Shown here: piece by piece, positions 7,431 through 16,119 of the stretch
Numbering within the stretch: position 1 is the stretch's first letter
Layout of the letters: each line of letters opens with the position of its first letter
Source of the DNA: Lachnospiraceae bacterium
GTDB lineage: Bacteria; Bacillota; Clostridia; Lachnospirales; Lachnospiraceae
Assembly (NCBI GenBank): GCA_011959805.1
Contig: BLMC01000032.1
Location: 1 to 32,174 of the forward strand
Direction of reading: 5' to 3'
Length of the DNA: 32,174 bases
Program-made: the position numbers and the translations under genes
Notes under the pieces: model-generated
What the model saw: the letters and a program-made list of their open reading frames with translations, nothing else
Databases searched by the model: none
Told to the model about the DNA's origin: nothing

Positions 7431-8123
7431 ATGTACAATGTACTGGTATGTGATGATGAGAAAGACATCGTGTCGGCGTTAAGAATTTATTTGACAGCAG
7501 AAGGGTATCAGGTATATGAAGCTTACAATGGAAAAGAGGCTTTAGAGGTGTTTTCACAGAAAGAAATTCATTTGGTGCTTATGGATATTATGATGCCAGT
7601 AATGGATGGGATTACTGCTATGGTAAAGTTGCGAGAGCAGAGCAATGTACCAGTTATTATGTTGACTGCCAAAAGCGAGGATACAGATAAGGTATTGGGG
7701 CTTAATATTGGTGCAGATGATTATGTGACAAAACCATTTAATCCAGTGGAACTCCAAGCGCGGGTGAAGTCCCAATTGAGACGTTACATGCAACTCGGTA
7801 GTAAAACAATGCCAAAGACGAGTGAAATTTTAAGTATTGGTGGTATTGAATTGAATGACCGAACAAAGGAAGTGACACTTGATGGGGAAAAAGCGGCGCT
7901 GACTCCAACAGAGTATGATATCTTAAAACTCCTTATGGAAAATCCAGGAAAAGTTTACTCTCCAACACAGATTTATACTGCTGTATGGAATGATAGTCCG
8001 TTTGGTTCTGAGAATACAGTAGCGGTTCATATCAGACATTTACGGGAAAAACTGGAATATGATCCAGCTGAGCCAAGGTACTTAAAATCAGTCTGGGGAC
8101 GAGGTTATAAGTTGGAAGCGTGA
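7431..8123 (+). CDS. OmpR/PhoB-family response regulator
   Basis: A 230-residue two-component response regulator. The receiver domain (1-120) has the acidic pocket Asp8-Asp9, phosphoacceptor Asp52 in LMDIMMP, Thr79 and Lys101. The C-terminal winged-helix domain (about 130-230) is of the Trans_reg_C type, with LTPTEYDILKLLMENPGKVYS and the recognition region ENTVAVHIRHLREKLE followed by the WGRGYKLE wing. GGGAGAGAG lies just before ATG 7431. It overlaps or nearly touches the histidine kinase gene, so the two are cotranscribed and form a pair. A direct repeat just upstream of its promoter suggests it controls its own operon. The VanR-like sequence does not by itself reveal the signal. Confidence 0.95.
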   Translation: MYNVLVCDDEKDIVSALRIYLTAEGYQVYEAYNGKEALEVFSQKEIHLVLMDIMMPVMDGITAMVKLREQSNVPVIMLTAKSEDTDKVLGLNIGADDYVTKPFNPVELQARVKSQLRRYMQLGSKTMPKTSEILSIGGIELNDRTKEVTLDGEKAALTPTEYDILKLLMENPGKVYSPTQIYTAVWNDSPFGSENTVAVHIRHLREKLEYDPAEPRYLKSVWGRGYKLEA

Positions 8124-8149
8124 TTGAACCAACAAAAGGAAGGGTTAAG

Positions 8150-10696
8150 GTGAGGTTTAAGGTGAAAAAATTAAGAAAGTCCATATTAGCGAAGTTGAGC
8201 GCAAGGATACTTTGTATTCTCTCAGTAATGGAATGTGTTATACTAGGATTATGTTTTGGATTAGGGGTGAGCGAAAATCTATTTAATTTAACAGAACCTG
8301 AAGCATTGAAAAAAATTTATGAGAACATTAATATAGATTATTCGGTGAACGCACTAAAAAATTTTAATATTAATAATAGTCGTTACAAAGATTATCTAAG
8401 AGAAAATTATTTTCAATATGGAATCATAATATCTGACAATCTAAAGGAAATCAATATTCAAGACAACAAATCTTATCAGGAAACAAATATGACTGACGAC
8501 GAGCTTGCATCAATGAATCCAGAACAATTGTATTTGTGTCAAATTAAGAAAGACAGTGATGGATATATATATCATATGAGTGGGGGATATTATAATGATT
8601 ATGAGGAATTAGATGACAACTATAATAAACAGTGGGTGCATTTATATGCGGACAGAATATGTTATGATGTAGTAAAAGGAATTATTTATTATCGTGCGGA
8701 AGGTTATTACTATCCGGTACAAAGTGTATCATTATGCTATGGAGATTCAGGCGAACAAACAATTTATAATTATAGTTATAATTTTTCTAAAAAGAAATAT
8801 CAATTGAATGATAAAACACCTATGGATGAAACTCCATGGGTGGAAGAGTCTGTAAGTTCGAGTGAAAAACAGGAAACAACATTTTTAGATTCAGAAGTAC
8901 AATCTCAGAATGATTCTATTGAGGAAATTCTTGATGGCAGCACAAACTCTGAAAGATTCGTAAATCTGGCAGATTTGAATAACACTACATTCAACAATAA
9001 TAACTGGGGAATGATACTTTTAGATAATATTAGAAATATACGTGGAGACGAGCTTACGCTAATTGATTCTAGTAGTTTATCAGAAAATCTTTTTATCAAT
9101 GAGCCTAAGTATTATCTAAATGAGGATTTTACGCTTGTTGTTGAGGAGAAAATTTCAGGAGAAAATTATTGGGTAATTTCCATTGTTCCAAATGCTGTTC
9201 CATCTGAGAATATGAACAGTAAATATAATCAAGAAGGATGGATTGTTAAATTGTACTATGACATTATGGATAAAGATTTTGCAAAGAGATTGCTCTTAAG
9301 TGTCTGTGTAATGATATTGTCGTTTAGTTTTCTTGTTTATTCGTCGGGGCATCGTCGAGGAGTCGATGGAATTGTACTGACATTGATTGATAAAATTCCA
9401 ATAGATCTGCTTAGTTTTGGTTTGCTTGTTGTAGAAGCAGTTATATTTTATGAAGGATTGAATATAGTAGGGAAGATTGGATTACAAAAATATATGTTAG
9501 TTTGCGCGGGACTGCTTGGAGCGATCGGAACAATAATGGTGGCATTTACACTGGAATATGTTCTTAGTCTATGCACGCGATTAAAAGCTGGTAAATGGTG
9601 GCGAAATAGTATTCTTTATAGAATTTTTATCAGAGTTGTCTCTCTATTTAGAAATGTGGTTTTGTTTTGGAAGTTAGTGCTTTTTATTGGAATAATATCA
9701 TTTATGGAATTTTTTGTACTAATAAATTGGGGTAAAGGTTCTATAATGGTACTCTGGATTATTGAAAAATTAATTTTGGGTGTAGTTTTGTGTAAGTTGG
9801 TAGTGCAACTATCCGCTCTTCAGAAGGCAAGCCAAAATATGGCAGAGGGAAATCTTTCTTATAAGATTGATATTGACAAAATGTTTTGGGAGTGTAGAAA
9901 GCATGGTGAAAATCTAAATAAAATTAGTGAAGGAATGTCAAGAGCAGTTGACGAGCGCATGAAAAGTGAACGTCTTAAGACAGAGCTAATCACAAATGTC
10001 TCACATGATATTAAAACACCACTTACTTCAATTATCAATTATGTGGATTTGCTCTCGAAAGAAGAATTGCACAATGATAAGGCAGCAGAATATCTTGAAG
10101 TGCTTGACAGGCAGTCTTCCAAATTAAAAAAATTAATTGAAGATTTGGTGGAGGCCTCAAAAGCTTCTTCTGGAAATATGTCTGTTGAGAAACAATTGCT
10201 TGAGGCTGGTGTTTTTGTGACACAGACAGCAGGAGAGTTTGAAGAAAAGCTTAAAGCATTGGAGTTGGAATTGATTGTTAGTAAGCCGGACGAAGTAATT
10301 TATATTATGGCGGACGGCAGACATATCTGGCGTGTAATTGATAATTTAATGAACAATATTTGTAAATATGCACAACCAAAATCAAGAGTATATGTTACTT
10401 TGGAATCTGCTGATACCAAAGTAAGTATCACATTTCGCAATATTTCCAAATTTGCTCTAAATATAAGTGGGGAGGAATTGATGGAACGTTTTGTGCGCGG
10501 AGATAAATCGCGCAACACAGAAGGACATGGACTTGGTCTTTCTATAGCACAAAGCTTGATGAAATTAAATGAGGGTGAAATGAAAATTGTTGTGGATGGA
10601 GACTTATTTAAGGTAATATTGATATTTAACAGATCTGTGAATGAGGTACCTCAATTTTTGCAAGAGAAAGAGCAGTGTGAATATACATTGACGTAG
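8150..10696 (+). CDS. Multi-pass sensor histidine kinase
   Basis: An 848-residue membrane sensor kinase, partner of the preceding response regulator. It has a first membrane segment (about 20-40), a large acidic extracytoplasmic domain (about 41-378) that I do not recognise, then about five more membrane segments between 380 and 555, a short linker, HisKA with the phospho-accepting His619 in VSHDIKTP, and a HATPase domain with N-box NLMNNICKYA and G-box GHGLGLSIAQ. The usual D-x-G box is replaced by an N-x-S type sequence, as in many Lachnospiraceae kinases. I chose GTG 8150, with AGGAAGGG 5 bases upstream; GTG 8120, overlapping the regulator's stop as GTGA, is an alternative. The big outer domain suggests it senses an envelope or external signal. 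Confidence 0.92.
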   Translation: MRFKVKKLRKSILAKLSARILCILSVMECVILGLCFGLGVSENLFNLTEPEALKKIYENINIDYSVNALKNFNINNSRYKDYLRENYFQYGIIISDNLKEINIQDNKSYQETNMTDDELASMNPEQLYLCQIKKDSDGYIYHMSGGYYNDYEELDDNYNKQWVHLYADRICYDVVKGIIYYRAEGYYYPVQSVSLCYGDSGEQTIYNYSYNFSKKKYQLNDKTPMDETPWVEESVSSSEKQETTFLDSEVQSQNDSIEEILDGSTNSERFVNLADLNNTTFNNNNWGMILLDNIRNIRGDELTLIDSSSLSENLFINEPKYYLNEDFTLVVEEKISGENYWVISIVPNAVPSENMNSKYNQEGWIVKLYYDIMDKDFAKRLLLSVCVMILSFSFLVYSSGHRRGVDGIVLTLIDKIPIDLLSFGLLVVEAVIFYEGLNIVGKIGLQKYMLVCAGLLGAIGTIMVAFTLEYVLSLCTRLKAGKWWRNSILYRIFIRVVSLFRNVVLFWKLVLFIGIISFMEFFVLINWGKGSIMVLWIIEKLILGVVLCKLVVQLSALQKASQNMAEGNLSYKIDIDKMFWECRKHGENLNKISEGMSRAVDERMKSERLKTELITNVSHDIKTPLTSIINYVDLLSKEELHNDKAAEYLEVLDRQSSKLKKLIEDLVEASKASSGNMSVEKQLLEAGVFVTQTAGEFEEKLKALELELIVSKPDEVIYIMADGRHIWRVIDNLMNNICKYAQPKSRVYVTLESADTKVSITFRNISKFALNISGEELMERFVRGDKSRNTEGHGLGLSIAQSLMKLNEGEMKIVVDGDLFKVILIFNRSVNEVPQFLQEKEQCEYTLT

Positions 10697-10716
10697 AAGT
10701 AGTGGTTTGGTATAAT
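10688..10716 (+). promoter_or_regulatory. Near-consensus promoter for the DUF5722-GGDEF pair
   Basis: TTGACG (10688-10693) and a perfect TATAAT (10711-10716) are 17 bases apart. The -35 overlaps the last codons of the kinase gene. An 8-bp inverted repeat, GTTTGGTA (10705-10712) and TACCAAAC (10739-10746), covers the -10 and start region and could be an operator. Confidence 0.72.
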
Positions 10717-10766
10717 AGGAATGGCTTTGATGGAAAAGTACCAAACGATTAAAAAGGATGTATATC

Positions 10767-12308
10767 ATGCAAAAATTAAATGGGTTAAAACGAAATATAG
10801 TTGTATGTTTGATTGTGGGTATGCTTGCTGGCGGCATGGGGGTTCGTTCCTATGCCGCCGAAGTTGTTGGCGAGCAGATTGTAGAACAAATTAGTACAAA
10901 TGATATAGACGGGACTATAATTGATGGAAGCTATGTGTTAAAATCACGGAATGTACGATGCACTGTAGAAAAAAATGGCAATGTAACGTATACAGCAGCA
11001 TTCCATAATACATTGCCTGTCTCAGACGACGGATTACTCTATCTGTTTGAATTAGCACCTTATGAATATGACATTAAAGAAGGTACAAAGGTGATTGACT
11101 ATAAAAATATAGAGCAGTTTGGTTCGCAACTTTCCTTTACGTTTCCTGTTAATTTCAGACAACCAGATACCAGGTTGTATTCTAAGTTTGCGATAGGGAT
11201 TAAGAGTGGAGGTGTCATTTACATGGTGACAGAACCGACATATATCACAAATCCGGAGGCGCTTGCGTGGAATACACTAGCGCGATCTTCACGAAACAAA
11301 AAGTCAACACAAGGGGAAGAGTTTAACAATATTTTTATGGATGGGACATTTGGTCCACAAGTTGCAGGAAAGTTCAAAACACTTCAGGTATTGAATACAG
11401 GGGACAGCAAGGCATTGACGCACCCAATGGCAAGAAAAGATGCACAAAGAACAGATTTGAAGAAAATTAGAAAGCCAATGTACTATATGTTTAATGCATC
11501 GGATGAAGAAGGTGTTAAAGCGCTTGCTACTACGATGGAGTATTATGTGGCAAATTCCAAGGGCGGTGAAAATTGGATTATCGGAAATGAGGTAAATACA
11601 CGCTTGTGGAATTATATGGCGTGGACTGACTGGAATACTTATATTAAAGAATATACACAAGTGTTTCGCGTGATGTACAATGCAATTATGAGTACGAATG
11701 CGAACGCGCGAGTTTATGTCTGTATTGATCAAATTTGGGATAGAAATCTTACCCCTTCAGAGAAAGAGTATTATCAATTTATTGATGGAAAGGATTTCTT
11801 AGAGAAATTTCAGGGATTAATAAAATTGGAAGGTGATATTGGCTGGGGTGTAGCACAGCATCCCTATACAAATCCGATGGGGTATGCTAAATTCTGGGAT
11901 ATGTCAGGTTGTAAAAATGGAAATATTTATGCTGCTCAAGTTGCTGCAGGAGAGATTGTTACATTTCAGAATCTTTCTGTACTGACGGATTTTATGAAAA
12001 CACCAACAATGTTGGATGCAAATGGCAATGTAAGACATATTATACTAAGCGAGATTGGTCTTTCTAACAAACAGGGAAGTGAAATACAGGCAGCAGCATT
12101 GTGCGCGTCCTATGCTGCGGTAGTAGATAATCCATATATTGATGAGATTATTTATCTGCCTGCTTATAGTGATCCAGGAATGGATGCAAGTTTGGATGGC
12201 TTTTCACAATCGATATATAATGAGATGGATGGAGTAAATTCAATGCAATATCTGGAATGGGCTAAATCGTACATAGGGGTTCATGATTGGTCTGAAATAA
12301 TTTGGTAA
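10767..12308 (+). CDS. Secreted DUF5722-type, glycosidase-like protein
   Basis: A 513-residue exported protein. A signal peptide is plain (KRNIVVCLIVGMLAGG, cleavage likely after SYA near residue 29). The remainder looks like the DUF5722 family, which I judge to be a TIM-barrel glycosidase-like fold: a beta-rich N-terminal region (about 35-150), then a barrel with WIIGNEVN (Glu275) and IILSEIGLS (Glu429). Glutamates at the ends of strands 4 and 7 are the acid/base and nucleophile of clan GH-A enzymes, so a polysaccharide hydrolase or binder is a fair guess; no substrate can be named. I chose ATG 10767, with AAAGGA 8 bases upstream, over ATG 10758. The GGDEF gene starts 14 bases after its stop, so the two are cotranscribed. 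Confidence 0.8.
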   Translation: MQKLNGLKRNIVVCLIVGMLAGGMGVRSYAAEVVGEQIVEQISTNDIDGTIIDGSYVLKSRNVRCTVEKNGNVTYTAAFHNTLPVSDDGLLYLFELAPYEYDIKEGTKVIDYKNIEQFGSQLSFTFPVNFRQPDTRLYSKFAIGIKSGGVIYMVTEPTYITNPEALAWNTLARSSRNKKSTQGEEFNNIFMDGTFGPQVAGKFKTLQVLNTGDSKALTHPMARKDAQRTDLKKIRKPMYYMFNASDEEGVKALATTMEYYVANSKGGENWIIGNEVNTRLWNYMAWTDWNTYIKEYTQVFRVMYNAIMSTNANARVYVCIDQIWDRNLTPSEKEYYQFIDGKDFLEKFQGLIKLEGDIGWGVAQHPYTNPMGYAKFWDMSGCKNGNIYAAQVAAGEIVTFQNLSVLTDFMKTPTMLDANGNVRHIILSEIGLSNKQGSEIQAAALCASYAAVVDNPYIDEIIYLPAYSDPGMDASLDGFSQSIYNEMDGVNSMQYLEWAKSYIGVHDWSEIIW

Positions 12309-12322
12309 CTGGGGTATTTGAG

Positions 12323-15300
12323 ATGAAAAAGGGGACAAGAAGCAAAGATGCGGACAAAGTGCGTTTTAGCTTCAGCGAAAGGAACAAAAATTTTCTACTT
12401 TTGCGACATTATAATACATTTGCGTTTACAAAACAAGGAGAAGAACAGATAGTACAAGAAAATTCAAAAGCTGTTGTCTGTTTGCATGATTTCTGTCTGT
12501 CGAATATTATCAGTGTATTTGAACCATTTCTTGACTTTGCAAGAAGTGCATTTGGGGAGTTGTCCGAGAGGGAGATTGATAGACTGCTTGAGGTGTGTTG
12601 TGTTTATAGTTTACATCGGTCTGTTCTAAAGAGCTTTTTGCAGAGTGGTGTATGCGTGCGCGAGGAGAATTTATTGATTGATGAGGTTGCGTTTGAGCAA
12701 GATAAGATTGCCACAGCTATTGTAAGGATTATTTCGCAGCTATCAGAAGGTAGAAAAGTGGTTTTTCTGTTAAATGATATACAGTATGCCAATGGTTCTA
12801 CTATGCATTTTATTCACAATCTTATAGAGGACAAAATTTGCCACAATATTATTGTTCTTGCTGCCTACAATGAAGCAAAAGTTCCATTGTCACATATGAA
12901 ACCATTATGGGACAAGTTTTATAGATATATAACAGAAAAAGACTTGATGATTGAGACAAATATGGGGGTTTTAATAGAACAAAAGAACACATACAATGAT
13001 TTCGTTTTCTCAGAGAATCAGTTGGATTGTTATATTATAAAAATCAATAATTTGCTTTATTGTTTAGATTTTATACAGGCGAATTATTATCTTGAAATTA
13101 TTTATAAAATGATAACAGTGGATGAGATTTCGATTACATGGGAACATAAATGTCAGATTGTTAGATTATATACAATTGTATCGATTTATACACAGAATTT
13201 TTCCCAGGCGTTGTTGTTGTGCGAAAAGTTGAAAGAGTTACAGCGGCAGTCAGATGATCCTGAGCTTGGTCATGCATATTACTATTTTATGTGTATGGCG
13301 CATATGTATAATGGAAAACTTGAGGAGGCAGAGTATTATGCTCAGAAATGCCTTGACATAGCCCAAAATCGGCAATCAGATTATGATATTTTCATTGCGA
13401 AACTTGCCAGTGTTATGGTAAAAATGTCCGGGTGGCACAATATCTTTTTCTGCGCAAATGATATTCCAATCGACCAACAAGTGATTTATATGGCAGAAAA
13501 ATATCATTTCTGGAACCATTTAGCACATATTTATGTTTATGCTTATGATAATCACCCAGCACTCTTTGCAGATGAAACTCAGATTGAAGAGAGGCTGGTG
13601 CATTTTAATCAGGGTATTGCGCTGATGAAGATGCTTGGAAATGAGTATTTTATGATGGAGGCGTATCGCAACAATATTATGATTGCTTCCATAAATGGTT
13701 TCTTCAAGACGGCAAATTATTATTATGAGAAATGTCATGAACTTGTCAAGGGTAAGGATGATTATGAGGAAGCAATGATTTATAATGGAGTTGGTTATAT
13801 ATCATCGGCAATGGAAAAGTATGACAAAGCGTTTGACTGTTATCATGAAGCGTTACAACGTTTTTTAAAGATGGAGAAAATCGATTATGTAGGTGAAACG
13901 CTTTATAATATGGCAATCAATTGTATTATGACACAGGATTATCAAAATGCATATGATTATTTGGAACTTTCATTTCGGATTGTAAGAGAAATGAAAATGA
14001 ATAGCCTTCGTGTCTGTAATATTTCAAAACTTGTAGGACTTTTGGCGCTGTGCAGCCACTATATTGGAAATGAACTAAAATGTGCTGTCTATATTGAAAA
14101 AACAAGACTCTTTCTGGAACATTTGATTGATAGGAAAAACAAGAAAACAGAAAATGCGGTTATATATGATTATATGTTGTGTAAAGACGATCTCTTTATC
14201 TATTATTTCGTCTATGGACTTCAGCTTGTTGACCAGGAAGAGAATATGGCAGCTTTGCACAATTTTGAGCAGGCAGCAGCGTGTATGGATGAAGCAGCAG
14301 GAAATCAATTTTACATTTTTGGGCAGTATACAATAGAACTTGCGAAATTGTATCGACGTCTTGGACGAGAGGAGGATGCACAGAATCGGCTTTTGGAAGC
14401 AATTGATTTTTACGGGCATCAGGGTTGTAATAGGAAAGTAAATGAACTAAAGGCAGTGTTTAATAAGCAGACTTACCAACCAGAAAAACAAAAGTTTGGG
14501 TTATTGCCAGAGCAGCGTCATTTGGTTGATGAGGTACTGCGACATGCTTCTGTCTATAAAGAAAATCAAGAGCAGCAAAAACGTATGAATTTTTTGACAG
14601 CATGGCAGAAAATGATAGAGATTGGATATAAGAACAGAAAAGATTTGATTGATCCAGCAGTAAATGCCTTGATACATAATTTTAATATAGACAAGTTTAT
14701 GCTCATAAAATATAACAATCATAAAATAGAAGAGTTATTTAATAATACAGGATATCGATATAATGAAGAGCGACGTAGTCATATGGAGGCTTTTTTTCAC
14801 CGGAATAGGTTGGGTTTTGCGACTTCTAAGATTAATAATAATTATACAGATTATTTGGATATGATTTCTCTCTTTGATAAAAAGAAGATATGTTCGATTA
14901 TTGGACTCCCATTTTATTACAATGACTCTTTAAAAGCGGTTATGGTCGCATATATTATGATGAAAGATAACTGGCATTCACCGACAAATAGATATTTGTT
15001 AGATGCGGGCGATTCTGCAGTTTTTGAATTTTTGATGCGCCAACTTCTCAGTTCTGTTGATATGCTTGAGGCGAATGATAAAATCCGGCAAATGAATGAT
15101 AAACTCAATTATCTTGCGGTTACAGACAAGTTGACTGGTTTGTATAATCGAGAGGGATTCTATGGAAATATCAAAAATATATTAAGGAAGAACAGTAATC
15201 GAAAAATAATCCAACCATTGACCATTATGTATATTGACTTGGATAATTTTAAATACTATAATGATACTTTTGGTCATAATATTGGAGATGTTATCTTAAC

Positions 15301-15655
15301 TGAAATGGCTGATATATTTCAGGAGAAAGTTGGAAAAGATGGTTTTGTCACTCGATATGGCGGCGATGAGTTCCTGATTACATTGTACAGCCAAGATCAT
15401 GCATATACAGAGCGGTTAGCGAAAAATATATATAGCCAGATAGAACAAGAAGAAGGGTTTTCACATGTGATAAGCAGAAAACTCGGAAAAGAGATTCAGA
15501 TACCAAAAGAGCACAGGATATCTTGTTCCATTGGAATTAGTAGTCTGCAAACTGCACTTTCAGAGGAGGCACTTGAGAAAGTTGTGAAGGAGGCAGATAA
15601 GGTTCTTTATGATGTAAAAAAAGAAGGCAAGGGCACGTACAGATTTTATGCATGA
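12323..15655 (+). CDS. Large STAND-like/TPR protein with C-terminal GGDEF diguanylate cyclase
   Basis: A 1110-residue soluble protein. Near residue 150 VVFLLNDIQYANGSTMHFI matches the Walker-B-like DDLQWAD segment of STAND/AAA_16 regulators, but no P-loop is visible upstream, so the ATPase part looks truncated or inactive. Residues about 250-720 form TPR-like helical repeats (e.g. EAMIYNGVGYISSAMEKYDKAFDCY). A GAF-like stretch (about 770-930) and a short coiled coil (MLEANDKIRQMNDKLNYL) lead to a GGDEF domain (about 935-1110) with an intact RYGGDEF (residues 1011-1017) and DLDNFKYYND. The RxxD inhibitory site is absent. It should make cyclic di-GMP. ATG 12323 has GGGG 8 bases upstream. It is cotranscribed with the secreted DUF5722 protein. 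Confidence 0.88.
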   Translation: MKKGTRSKDADKVRFSFSERNKNFLLLRHYNTFAFTKQGEEQIVQENSKAVVCLHDFCLSNIISVFEPFLDFARSAFGELSEREIDRLLEVCCVYSLHRSVLKSFLQSGVCVREENLLIDEVAFEQDKIATAIVRIISQLSEGRKVVFLLNDIQYANGSTMHFIHNLIEDKICHNIIVLAAYNEAKVPLSHMKPLWDKFYRYITEKDLMIETNMGVLIEQKNTYNDFVFSENQLDCYIIKINNLLYCLDFIQANYYLEIIYKMITVDEISITWEHKCQIVRLYTIVSIYTQNFSQALLLCEKLKELQRQSDDPELGHAYYYFMCMAHMYNGKLEEAEYYAQKCLDIAQNRQSDYDIFIAKLASVMVKMSGWHNIFFCANDIPIDQQVIYMAEKYHFWNHLAHIYVYAYDNHPALFADETQIEERLVHFNQGIALMKMLGNEYFMMEAYRNNIMIASINGFFKTANYYYEKCHELVKGKDDYEEAMIYNGVGYISSAMEKYDKAFDCYHEALQRFLKMEKIDYVGETLYNMAINCIMTQDYQNAYDYLELSFRIVREMKMNSLRVCNISKLVGLLALCSHYIGNELKCAVYIEKTRLFLEHLIDRKNKKTENAVIYDYMLCKDDLFIYYFVYGLQLVDQEENMAALHNFEQAAACMDEAAGNQFYIFGQYTIELAKLYRRLGREEDAQNRLLEAIDFYGHQGCNRKVNELKAVFNKQTYQPEKQKFGLLPEQRHLVDEVLRHASVYKENQEQQKRMNFLTAWQKMIEIGYKNRKDLIDPAVNALIHNFNIDKFMLIKYNNHKIEELFNNTGYRYNEERRSHMEAFFHRNRLGFATSKINNNYTDYLDMISLFDKKKICSIIGLPFYYNDSLKAVMVAYIMMKDNWHSPTNRYLLDAGDSAVFEFLMRQLLSSVDMLEANDKIRQMNDKLNYLAVTDKLTGLYNREGFYGNIKNILRKNSNRKIIQPLTIMYIDLDNFKYYNDTFGHNIGDVILTEMADIFQEKVGKDGFVTRYGGDEFLITLYSQDHAYTERLAKNIYSQIEQEEGFSHVISRKLGKEIQIPKEHRISCSIGISSLQTALSEEALEKVVKEADKVLYDVKKEGKGTYRFYA

Positions 15656-15731
15656 AGTTCATAATATGTCTATATGTAAAATAGCAAAAAATTTCTGGAA
15701 AATATTAGTAAAGATGCAATATGAATAGTGG

Positions 15732-15760
15732 TTGATATTTTTATGATGATAGGGTATACT
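15732..15760 (+). promoter_or_regulatory. Promoter of the 6S RNA gene
   Basis: TTGATA (15732-15737) and TATACT (15755-15760) with exactly 17 bases between. The predicted start near 15767 coincides with the beginning of the closing stem of the 6S RNA. Confidence 0.78.
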
Positions 15761-15766
15761 ATAAGT

Positions 15767-15945
15767 AATCTGAAATGTACGATAACTCTTGTCATTTTGA
15801 ACCTACATCACTTTAAACGGGATTCCTACATTGTCTGATCAATGTCATGCCCCCCATTTAGGCCAGGGGAAGGCAGCGAGAAAGATTGCGGTTGCCCACC
15901 TAGCATTGGCTAGGAGTCAAAATACAGGAGCCGGCGTTTCGGAGA
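15767..15945 (+). ncRNA. ssrS: 6S RNA
   Basis: A structured RNA of about 180 bases that binds RNA polymerase holoenzyme by mimicking an open promoter. The 5' end CTGAAATGTACGATAA resembles the E. coli 6S start (CUGAGAUGUUCGC), and the 3' end GCCGGCGTTTCGGAGAT resembles its end (GGCAUCUCGGAGAU). These ends pair: 15769-15778 with 15934-15943, ten base pairs including G-U pairs. Inside are further hairpins: ACATTG/CAATGT around 15831-15846, a TGCC-CCC/GGGG-GGCA stem around 15848-15875, and CTAGC/GCTAG near 15900-15913. A good promoter sits directly upstream and terminators directly downstream. The exact 3' end is uncertain by several bases. Confidence 0.85.
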
Positions 15946-15960
15946 TACACAAATGAAGCA

Positions 15961-15984
15961 AAGCAGCCTTAGCGGGCTGCTTTT
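15961..15984 (+). terminator. Terminator just after the 6S RNA
   Basis: AAGCAGCC (15961-15968) pairs with GGCTGCTT (15975-15982) around a six-base loop, and the 3' arm ends in four Ts. Confidence 0.6.
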
Positions 15985-15993
15985 GTGGTATAA

Positions 15994-16037
15994 GTACAGG
16001 GTTGAAAGCAGTTGAACTTTCAATCCTGTACTTTTTT
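15994..16037 (+). terminator. Strong rho-independent terminator
   Basis: A 15-bp stem, GTACAGGGTTGAAAG (15994-16008) with CTTTCAATCCTGTAC (16017-16031), holds one G-U pair and an eight-base loop and is followed by six Ts. It backs up the first terminator and shields the next gene from read-through. Confidence 0.85.
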
Positions 16038-16119
16038 GGATATGCTTTAGATAGTAGGTTTTAATAAGTGTCTAAAAATTGTGTTAGAGGAGGAATGAAA
16101 GATATTCTTTGAAAAAGGA

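Noticed and set aside
11304-11732. 142-residue open frame on the minus strand
   Set aside because: It lies wholly antisense to the DUF5722 gene, has no ribosome site and its composition (rich in His, Ile, Cys) is that of a shadow frame.
15840-15920. Signal-recognition-particle RNA
   Set aside because: The GGAAGGCAGCG stretch briefly resembled it, but the conserved SRP tetraloop region is absent, while both ends match 6S RNA.
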